Positions 20,500-29,627 of a stretch of 64,000 bases of DNA are shown here, one piece after another (the first letter of the stretch is position 1; the number at the start of each line of letters is the position of its first letter). Source of the stretch: Hyaloperonospora brassicae (taxonomy: Eukaryota; Oomycota; Peronosporomycetes; Peronosporales; Peronosporaceae); contig CANTFL010000086.1 of the NCBI GenBank assembly GCA_947650285.1, positions 1,240,001 through 1,304,000 on the forward strand, in the 5' to 3' direction. A model generated the notes under the pieces. It did no database searches, had not been told where the DNA came from, and worked only from the letters and a program-made list of their open reading frames with translations. A program made the translations under genes and the position numbers.

Positions 20500-23400
20500 A
20501 ATCCAGCAACCTCAAGAGAATTTGCAAATCTCTTGAAGAAAGTTGCTCCAGATACACAGTCACTGCGTGTCTCTGCACCTGGTGATGACGTTTCGCTCAT
20601 CACCTTGAAGTTGGAAGCGACAAATGATTTGTCGCTTCGTGCCCTAGTAGACTATGGGGCGTCGAACAACTTTGTTCGTCGCCAGTCACTAGAGGGTCGT
20701 AGGCTCAAGTTCGTTGAGCGCGACATTCCCCCTCACAAGAATGACGGTGCGCCTTGCAACAGGCGCATCGATTAACGTTAAGAAACGTGTAGTCGGAATC
20801 CACTACACGTTGGAGGGCGAACAGTACGAAGATGACTTCATCGTACTGGATCTGGATGACAAATTTGATGTCATCCTGGGATTACCTTGGCTCAGAAAGT
20901 ACAAGCCAAGGGTGAGCTGGCAGCATCGATCCGTGAAGATGCCTGCCACTTGTTCATCAGATGGCAATCTGATGAACATCTTGGAGCGTCCACAAGCGTG
21001 TGGATGTTCTGCGAGTGAGTGCGATGGCCTCACTTGCGGTACGGTCGTTAGCACGACTGCACAAGATCATAGTGTAGTTGATCACTACACTGTGGAGCAA
21101 GCTCCCGGTGGCTGTACAGAAGTACAGGCTGCGCCGAAGGACCACCACTCGAATAAGTCGAGTGGACCGGGACATGGATGCATGCCTAGCGGACAGCATC
21201 TTAGACAGAAGAAACCTGTTGCCCCCAAAGGGCAACATAGAAAACCTAGGTCGACTGTAGTGTCGACCGTAGAGGATCGAGACCTGACTGTGGTTGCACA
21301 GCCACAGTCAGAAGACGTCGAGGAATAAGTACCCACGTACTTGAGGAAGGAATTCCTCAAGAGTCACTTGCTGAAGGATTAGGCCTTCAGCAACCTGTGA
21401 TAAGAAGTTCTTAGGAAGTAACCGAGACGTTGAACGTCTTGGTTAATGACGTATCAAGCGTAGGCGCTTATACGCTTGATCTGATTGTGCCTCCGAAGTT
21501 AACTTCGGAGATAACTCAGTTGCCAACGCTAGAATCGAAACGGTTCTTGCGTGATCTGCGTAGTGGCAAAGTCAAGCAGATCTGCATACTCGTCACAGAG
21601 GATGAGTATGTGGCCGATATTCGGTCGGCAACAGTGTTTGCTGAGAACGAACGGGTTCTCAGCAGCTCATCGATGGACGAAAGTGTCCTCGATGAGAAGA
21701 CTCGGATTGAGCGATACACGTCCCAATCCTGGGAGTCACTTCAGGCAAATCCTTTGTTTAAGGATTTGATCGAATTCAGGGATGTGTTCCCTAAATCCCT
21801 ACCGTGCGAGTTTCCTAAGGACAAAGGCACTCGACACGAGATCGAGCTCAGACCGGGCTCGAAGTATTGTGTCATGAAGCAGTGGCCACTGCCTCGTGAA
21901 CAAGTACTAGCGATCGACAAGTTCTTTGCCGATCGCTTAGCAGCGGGCCATGTGAGGGAATCAACATCCCCTCACAGCTCTCCGACCTTCTGTGTGCGAA
22001 AGGTCACAGGAGGATGGCGGATAGTGCACGCATTCTACAAATTGAATGCTGCAACGGTACAGGCTCAGACGCCGATACCGAGGAAGGACGTGATCATATA
22101 TGGTATGTCAAAGAGTACCATATTTTCGTCCATGGATCTGATGGATGGGTTCTATCAGATCCTCATGCGTGAACGGGACATCCCGTTCACGGAAGTGAGT
22201 ACCCCCAGCGGGATGCTGTGGGGGTGGCTAGTTATGCCACAGGGGCTGAGTAATGCCCCTGCAACATTCAACAGATGTGTCACAAATCTGTTGAGACCGG
22301 TGCGAGACTTCGCACCGAGTTACTTCGACGATGTGTTCGTCCATAGCCGGGCTATGGACGGAAAGACGGACGTTGAAGTTCACAGAACTCACGTTCGTCA
22401 GGTTCTTCAACTTATGCGCAAGCATAAGTTGAACGCCTACCTCAAGAAGTGTATATTCGCGGCTAGCGAAATACCACTTCTTAGTGGAACGTGGGTAAAC
22501 ACGGCGTACGCCCTGATCCCGAAAAGACCAAGGCGATCACCGACTGGCCAGTGCCAGTCGATGTCAAGGGACTTCGTAAGTTCCTTGTACTAGCGGCGTA
22601 CTTGCACAAGTACTCGCGCAAAGACGCCGAGATGACTGTTCATCTTTTTTGCTTGCTCAAGAAAAATGTCAAGTCGTCATGGAACGCTGAGTGTCAGCGT
22701 TATTAGAGGTTATCAAGCAAAGCTTGATGCAATCGCCGATCTCGGCGATTGCAGATCAGGAAAGACCGTTTCATCTGGTCTGTGACGCCAGCGATTTTAA
22801 AATCGGCTGTGCGTTAATGCAGTTCCATGCAGATGGCGCGGAGCGCGTCATCTGTTATCAATCGCGTCAGCTGCAAGCAGCTGAGCGTAATTTACCAGTT
22901 CATGAAAAGGAACTCCTTGCCATGCAGTACGCACTGGCTAAGTTTCGTGTCTATCTCTTAGGAGATAGACCGGTTGTTGTCTATACGGACCATGCGTCAT
23001 TACGCACGGCCGTAAACAGCTCACACCTCTCGCAAAGGATGGCGAGGTGGCTGTCTTTCTTCGCGGAGTATAACGTCTCCGTGGAGTATAAACCAGGACG
23101 ACTCAATGTCGTCGCTGATGCGCTTTCTCGCCGGCCCGATTTCGAGCCGGACGCACAAAAGCAACAGTGAGGATAAGCCCACTGTTGCGACACTGTCAGT
23201 CAGTGTCCCGTCGTCAAGTTTACTTGGCGACGTACGAAAGGCATACGCAGAAGATAAGGATCTTCTGCGATTGATGGATCATCTGTTGAATCCATCCAGT
23301 AAATCCATGAGGGATTTATCGGCTTTGTACCGATCCTCATCGGATCAGTATAGTACACGCAACGGATTGCTGTACTATACAGCTGTTGCCGACGACACGC

Positions 23401-25370
23401 CTCGTGTCGTCGTCCCCGCTCATTATGATTTGCGTTTACGCATCATGTATGAGTGTCACGATGCCCCAACAGGCGGGCATCGTGGTAGAGAAAGACTTAC
23501 CTCACGGTAAGTCGTGACTTTTACTGGCCCCGCCAGTATCAGTTTGTACGCAAGTACATACGTGCTTGCGAGGTTTGTCAACGGGTGAAGCCTAGTCCTT
23601 CATCCCTTGCACCATTGCAGCCTCTGCCTGTTCCGACAGAGTGCTGGCATTCCGTTTCAATGGACTTCGTCTTCGGTTTTCCCGAAGACGCTCACAAGAA
23701 TAATGGTATTCTTGTGTTTGTTGACCGATTCAGCAAGATGGTGCATCTTGCTGCAGTCCCTGAGTAGATCAAGGCTCAAGTTTGTGCTCGTGTCTTTCTA
23801 GACACGGTCTTTAGACTCCACGGGCTACCCCGTGAACTCGTATCCGACCGTGACCCTCGGTTCATGGCGCATTTTGGCAAACCGTGTTCCGCACATTGGG
23901 AACACGATTGAAGATGTCTACTTCTGACCATCCCAAAACAGATGGTCAGACGGAACGTGTGAACCGTGTCCTCGAAGAGACCCTTCGAGGATATGTCCAC
24001 TCGTTTTCGAGTTGGAGCGAATTCCTACCCATGGTGGAATTTGTCATCTATAATTCGGTGCATGCTTCCACACAGCACACACCGTTTTACGTGAATGGCC
24101 TACGCCATCCACATGTGCCCACCCTTCTAGAGTGTTACTCTTGGATAAGGGGGGAGGGACTCGCTCGAGCAAAAACCGTTTTGGCTCTTGCTCATCACGT
24201 GTCGACGCTAACGTCGCCACGTATCATGCCGATGTCGATCAAGTCGACATCGATGAAAAAGATCACCTCAACAATAGCGATGACGCTATTATTGACTCGG
24301 GTGATGATGACGATGCTGGTATATTCAGCATCGTCAACGATTATGCCAGCGAGGAAGAAGACAACCTCGCTAAAGAAGAGAACAATCTCTTAGCAGTGCG
24401 CACGAAGCGCACTGAAAGACAAAACAAAGTCAGCAGAGAACTTCCTGCTTACTCGAGAGGCGGTTGTCCGTTTCGTTCAGGACGCCATCGCAAATGCGGT
24501 GGACCGTCAGAAACGGAACGCAGACAAGAATGGAAGAGCAAATGTTCTTTCATTTAAAGTTAACGACCTAGTACTACTGTCTATGGTAAACTTACCTGGA
24601 CACGCAGTCACTAGTGTCGGCAGTAGTAAACTACTGCCGAAGTACATTGGGCCATTTCGAGTGTTGCATCGCAAGGGCAATGCATACATGATCGAATTGC
24701 CACGTAAGATGCGCAAGCATCCTACGTTTTACGTGGGGAGGCTGAGGCCGCACTGTCAGTAGGAGCCTTCTTCTTCCGATGAAGATAGCCCCCACGTTCT
24801 AGAACATCCATAAAGTTCTTGCGTTCGCGCTCCAGACGATCCGTCTGGTCGCGCAGATATGATACCTCGGAACTTAACCGAGATATCTCCCCGCGAGCTG
24901 TCGCCAGCTCGCCGAATAGGGAGCGGACACCCCGCTCTACCTGAAGCTGCGCCGTGGCATAATCGGCACGATCCCTCGCCCGATCAGCCTCGTGATCCTT
25001 GCGGTTCTTCCGCACGGTATCATTCAAAGCGTAGCGCCGGTCGCGCTCGTGCTTCAAGTCATCGCGCAATTCATCGATTGCGCGATCCATCTCGTAAGGG
25101 TCGAGATGGTGGGCCTGGGGCTCTAGAGGAGGTCTTTCCTCCTCCACCACATCCTTTGGTGGATGCTCACGGTGATCAACGCTTCCTAGTGGAGCGTATC
25201 TTGAATCACCGTGACGATTCAGGATCAAGGACGAGCTACCTCGTCCAGTGGCGGGGGTATCCACCCTCTTATGACAGCTAGGAGCCCCGCTCTCAGCTGT
25301 TGATGGATGTTGAAGGTCTCGTCCGCCAGTATGACGAGACCCATCCGATTAGTCCTCGGGCCCATTGGTA
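20464..25370 (+). pseudogene. pol: pol of gypsy element 1: protease, RT, RNase H, integrase, chromodomain; multiply disrupted
   Basis: Protease: ALVDYGASNNF at about 20635-20667, with Tyr where Ser or Thr normally follows the catalytic Asp. Lesions include a 1-nt insertion near 20733 and a 1-nt deletion near 21326 (both relative to element 2) and TAG near 21412. RT spans 21430-22490, with the YFDD box at 22321-22332, followed by a frameshift near 22490. RNase H spans 22691-23170 (CDASDFKIGCAL, YTDHASL, VVADALSRR) and ends in TGA 23168-23170. Integrase: HHCC finger about 23420-23580 across a frameshift, first Asp in SMDFVFGF, TAG 23765-23767, second Asp in VSDRDPRF, then HPKTDGQTERVN with the Glu. 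A chromodomain (RFLVERILNHRDDSGSRTSY, then LVQWRGYP) occupies about 25175-25330 and is cut by a TAG at the conserved Trp. Chromodomains tether integration complexes to methylated histone tails. This copy cannot make a complete polyprotein. Confidence 0.9.
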
Positions 25371-26347
25371 AACACGCGCTTTAGGCGCTTGTAGACGGAT
25401 TGCAAGTTTGCAATCGCGTCACGCATCTCCTCCGAGAGATGTGCCCTTCCCCAGGGTGAACTTAGGAAATACACGTCCCTATGTGCACGCTGCGAGTTGT
25501 CAACACAACTCGCACAAGGGTCTCTCCATGTGAGGCAAGGAATGTCTGCCTCACTCGACAAACAGTGCAACCGTTACCTGGCACCGGTTGGCGTTCGCTT
25601 TTCGAACCTGAGGCGTGTTGCCTCAAGTTTCTTGAGCCACCCTTCTCGTCCAAAATTCTTTACGTTTTGGACGAACGCGTTCCACGCAGCCAAAAGCGAG
25701 GCTTTGTCATGCTTTTGGTTGCTGTTGTACCATCGATGTCTAAGGAAGACATCGAGATAAAAGTCTTCCTCAGCGTGAAAGTTGCTCGCGCTGGGATTCA
25801 AGCCGTGAAGCTCAGTCGCATCGAATAAGGGTATTCGATGGTGTTGGCTTGTCTCGTGAGACAAGCCATTGATGAGCCGTTCGGGCAAACGCCACGGCTT
25901 CAGCTCATCACGCTTCACGGTGGTACCTTTTTTGGTACCACGGTTGTCAGTATGACGATGGGTTGCACCATCGTCAGGTCGCTCGTGCGTAGGAGCACGA
26001 GCTGATTGCGGTGATGAGCAAACATACTCATCACCATATTCGTCATCACTGCCGAACAGACTGTGTTGCAACTCACGAGTCCGTTCGTTCGGCTATGGCC
26101 TTGGCGAACACTGAGGCGTCGCCGGTGAGCGAGACGCCTCTGCAGCATTGCGCGAGTCAGACACGTCTGACTCGCCAGAGTAGATGCCCATAATGTCGGG
26201 GTCATCATGCGCACGCGGCGAGGTGCCGCGTGCACCTGCAGCACCTCTTGCTGCAGGCGACGAACGAGCAGCAGACGATGAATCGTCTGCCGCAGAAGCT
26301 GGCACAGGCACAGACTCTGTGTGCCTTGAGTCACCCCGCATAGACAT
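24722..26347 (-). pseudogene. Antisense ORF of gypsy element 1 (coiled-coil protein), interrupted
   Basis: Minus-strand coding-like frames fill the element between the integrase end and the 3' LTR and overlap the chromodomain on the other strand. Pieces in order: 26347-26093 (Ala/Ser/Pro-rich, RGAAGARGTSPRAHDDPD), 26071-25574 (conserved-looking, FYLDVFLRHRWYN, AAWNAFVQNVKNFG), 25570-25349 (LHCLSSEADIPCLTW, DPCASCVDN) and 25264-24722 (long Arg/Glu/Asp-rich coiled coil ending LERERKNFMDVLERGGYLHR). Stops lie between the pieces. Element 2 has the same protein with different lesions. No known family recognised. It resembles in position the antisense ORFs reported in some plant Ty3/gypsy Tat-lineage elements, but sequence relationship is not claimed. 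Confidence 0.65.
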
Positions 26348-26466
26348 GTTAACTATGCGAGGTCGAGCGGAAAGTGAATGGAACGGACCCAACAAGTGCT
26401 CCCTGTCCCAATGGCGCCCAACGGGTGGCCGCCAAGTTTTCGATAGTCCTACAGTGATTATCAGTT

Positions 26467-26479
26467 AAGGGGGGGGTGA
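26467..26479 (+). promoter_or_regulatory. Polypurine tract of gypsy element 1
   Basis: AAGGGGGGGGTGA immediately before the 3' LTR start TGTAACGGGG; the plus-strand priming site for DNA synthesis. Confidence 0.8.
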
Positions 26480-26872
26480 TGTAACGGGGCAGCCCGTTAC
26501 ATGGAAATTGTCACTTTGAGGGATAATGACAATAAATAATATTATGTTGAATATTCTTTTAACAATATCACCAATAGTGGTAATATTGGTGAAGCGACCA
26601 AAGAGTCTGCTCATTGGTTGATATCTTGATGATATCAACCCACCAATTGTCGCAAGACGCGCGCAATGAGTGGTGACGAGACGTCGTCATACACTCAGTT
26701 ATATTAGCATAACTAAGTTAAGTCAAACAGAGAGACAGTGGTTAAATACTTAATTATATTAATATAACAGTTCTGCTTTTTCCTTACCTACGCTTCCTCG
26801 CTTGCCTTATGTACGTCTGTCGGGGCACCGATACCCTTGCGTTAAATTCACGCAAGGGTGTGCCCCGTTACA
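26480..26872 (+). repeat. 3' LTR of gypsy element 1
   Basis: 393 bp, TGTAACGGGG to CCCCGTTACA. It is closer to the 3' LTR of element 2 (43639-44030, few differences) than to its own 5' LTR. Confidence 0.93.
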
Positions 26873-26877
26873 CCCAT
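26873..26877. repeat. Target-site duplication of gypsy element 1, right
   Basis: CCCAT, matching 18883-18887. Confidence 0.85.
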
Positions 26878-26878
26878 G

Positions 26879-27121
26879 CTACATCTGTTCGTCCGCAGCG
26901 TTGGTGATACAAGTGCAGAGTCGGCGGCACGAGTCTTGAAGGTCCACTGCGGGCATCTGCTCTATCGATTGGACAGTGTAATTCCTTGCCAAATGTCCAT
27001 AAGTGCTCGCGGCACTATTCTGTCGAACTTCTTTCCTCCAGGAAAATATTGAAGAAAGTGCGGCATATATCACTCGCCCTCGTTCGTAACGAGCATCATC
27101 ATGATCATGAATGTCGGCCAT
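26879..27121 (-). CDS. Small hypothetical ORF beside the gypsy 3' LTR
   Basis: 80 codons from the ATG at 27121-27119, starting MADIHDHDDARYERGR and ending two bases short of the target-site duplication. Composition is protein-like but there is no domain, and no neighbouring exon could be joined. It may be a fragment of a gene interrupted by gypsy element 1, or chance. Confidence 0.25.
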   Translation of the reverse strand: MADIHDHDDARYERGRVIYAALSSIFSWRKEVRQNSAASTYGHLARNYTVQSIEQMPAVDLQDSCRRLCTCITNAADEQM

Positions 27122-27280
27122 TTTAATCCTCGTTACGAGTGTGAGCTAACAAGAAATCGGTGAGCCGGTACGAGGTCGTGCAATCTGAAATTCGCTGAGC
27201 TACGCAACGCCAATCCTAGCATTCCTGCCTTGCTAGAAGGTGGATCTGATCCGACACAAACCATTTAGCGTACGCAGAAA

Positions 27281-27312
27281 GCACGTCAAGCACGTCAAGC
27301 ACGTCAAGCACG
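27281..27312. repeat. 9-bp tandem repeat
   Basis: About 3.5 copies of GCACGTCAA. Confidence 0.85.
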
Positions 27313-27770
27313 GTTTATTCTCCATCAGAAATGCAGTGTCATGCACAGCACACCCTCTTCAAGTGTTCTTTTCCGACACGAAGATCACTCGAAAAGAGCC
27401 TCTTCCGGAGCTTTGTACACCTCCCGCACGAACCTCTTGACTTCAGCTCGACGAAAATGAGTCATGTTGCAAAGAGCTGCGCGACGGTCCAAGCTGACTC
27501 ATACACGCAGCAATGCTCTACAGTGGTTGTGTTTCTGCATCGTCAACCATCAGGCACAAATGTTTCTACAGCAGAGGTTCCAGTGTGAGCGAGTATGATT
27601 CCTGGTGGGGCAAGAAGTACTGTAATTGTGCCTGCCAAAAATTCGCTCATCCAGTTATATGAAATTTGCAGTTTTTCTGCCGCAATTTCAGTAGACCCGG
27701 TATATACCGGTACAGTCGAAAACCAATCCTTGTCCATTGGCTATTCAGTTCACACTTGCCAATGCTGCAG

Positions 27771-29627
27771 CGTACGAGCTGCCTCGCGCGTGGCATCATC
27801 GATCGAGAAGAAGCTCAGTGTGCACTCACTCGTCGCGTATATGCGGAAGTAAGCGTCACACTTTTTTCTCAGAAACGATCGGAAACGCTCAGTACTACCA
27901 AACGATATTCATCATAAGATCTCTTTTATCACATGTTGTGTCTGTAGGTGCAAAGCATTCTGGATGAGATCGTGTACGACGTCGAAAGCTGTGAACACGA
28001 GTGCGAGCTTGAGAAGCTGAGACGTCAACTGGCCGTGGCTGAGAATTCGCTAATGGGGTATCTCGAGCGTGAGAAGAATTTGATTCTGGAGAGACAGCAG
28101 GTCAACCAAAGCTTTGTGCTTGAGAACGGAGAACGCTTTTGCAGGGATTGACAAGGGGTATCAAATTTCCATATACAGGCGTGCGAACATCTTGTCAAGG
28201 TCGAGCAAGAGGGAAGAAAGATCTGGACAAAAGTAAATCAGCACATGTCGATGGCGATCACGGAGCTCGCCACGAAGGAAGTGTACGTTGAATGCGTCAT
28301 GTTTTACTCGACCATTGAACGCGGTCCGCTGAACATAAGGTACTTGCAGCATCGAAAACGAATTGCAACAGGCAAAAGAGCAATTGAGGTTGGCTGGTCA
28401 GCTCTCAAAGGAGTTGACGGATGCACAGCGCGAGATCCGGGAACTGCGACGTTCGGATGATGTCCAAACCAGCTTTCAGAGAAACATTTTGGCACGAAAT
28501 TCGAGTATACCGCAACGGGTAGATCACGCGCCAGCAGAGGCAAGGTCAACGTCTCAAGGACTGCCGGATGTAGTGAAACAAAGTCAGAACACCTTCTCAC
28601 AAATTCCGGACAACGTGATGCGTAAGCTGTTCTCATTTTTGGACGAAGAGAGCATGGTCCGGATAAGCCTTGCGGATAAAGTGCTGGTTCGACGCGTAAA
28701 CTATTTGTTCAGGGTCACGACACCTTCTAGCCTGGCAAAAAGCGCTCCTTGCACCCCTGCAAAACAATCTATACCCAGGCCGCAGAAGCGAGTAGCGACT
28801 CGAAGTCTCAGCTTTGTTAACTCGTCAGAAAAAGACAAGGTATTGCGTCACGTGTATGGTGTACCCTATTCAGTGTATGCTCATAACGATACTTCGTAGG
28901 CTGGACCAACACAGTTGTCGAAGGTGGATGCAATTGTGAAGTCGTTGAAACCTGATCAGATCAAACTTTTTCACGACATGTCGATGAAGGTGAAGACACT
29001 AGAGGTAAGCCGCTACTTCGAGATCAGTTGCTTACACAACGAGAAGCTCACATTTTCCTTGCAGGCCCATCTTTCTCAGGTGCAGACCGAAAAGGAAGAC
29101 GTTGCTGCACGCCTGTACAACGCAGAAAGTGTGCGCGACTTTTTGATGAAGAAGCTAACAAACACCGAAGATATGCTTGACGACATCAGGACAGCCTGCG
29201 CAAAGAAAGACGAGCAGGTTGCAATGGACCACGAGATTATCGGGTTTCTCGATGCAAAGACGCAGGAGTGCGAAAGCGCGCTGAAACAGTACGCGCACCA
29301 AAACAGCAGGCTTCGAATGGAAATTGAGCAGCTTCGCGAAAGCCACCGCTCCAACACCACGGTTCGTTGTTTTTTTTGCTTGACGTTGCACGCTACGTTT
29401 TGATGTCGTATTGCCCTATGCTACAGATCGTCCAAGACATGGTCAAGCTGCTGACAGAAGAGAAGAAAGAGCTCGAAGCTCAAGTACGATCCCAACGCAA
29501 GATCCTGGTGCGCGAAGTCAAGGTGCTCCGGGCTCAGAACCGGCAACTCGGCACTGAGAAAGACCACTATTTCACACAACTCAAGCAACTAAAACACGCC
29601 CTGAGACATTTGGATGAGCTCAGCTGA
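27771..29627 (+). CDS. Coiled-coil protein with an F-box-like motif, multi-exon, 5' end unresolved
   Basis: Spliced model with consistent frames and GT-AG introns: exons 27771-27848, 27948-28100, 28179-28282, 28350-28839, 28900-29004, 29065-29361, 29427-29627 (stop TGA); about 475 aa from the first listed exon. Introns are 60-99 nt. Most of the protein is charged heptad-type coiled coil (ECELEKLRRQLAVAENSL, ELQQAKEQLRLAGQLSKEL, KELEAQVRSQRKILVREVK). The fourth exon contains IPDNVMRKLFSFLDEESMVR followed by a Leu/Val-rich stretch, which resembles an F-box core (SKP1-binding in E3 ligases). A preceding exon probably ends at 27592 (donor GTATGA), which would make a 178-nt intron; the true ATG was not located. 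The 60-nt intron 29005-29064 is open in frame, so retention would add 20 residues. No exact family recognised. Confidence 0.72.

Larger units (their letters stand above)
18888..26872 (+). mobile_element. Ty3/gypsy chromovirus, element 1 (hairpin-chain retrotransposon)
   Basis: 7985 bp, two direct LTRs (390 and 393 bp) beginning TGTAACGGGG and ending CCCCGTTACA, a PBS-like site, gag, protease, RT (YFDD), RNase H, integrase (HHCC and D,D,E), a C-terminal chromodomain, a polypurine tract, and a CCCAT duplication outside both ends. Pol has several frameshifts and stops, so the copy is not autonomous. A long ORF runs antisense across the 3' third. The whole element consists of consecutive short perfect inverted repeats (see findings). 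LTRs differ from each other by roughly 5 percent by eye, so the insertion is not recent or one LTR has been converted. Confidence 0.93.

Noticed and set aside
24859..25281. Treating the Pro/Arg-rich plus-strand segment before the chromodomain as a separate gene
   Set aside because: It is in the same frame as integrase and leads straight into the chromodomain, so it is the pol linker.
27595..27852. Plus-strand ORF MIPGGARSTVIV as an independent gene
   Set aside because: It overlaps the intron and first exon of the coiled-coil gene in another frame; no domain or conserved features.
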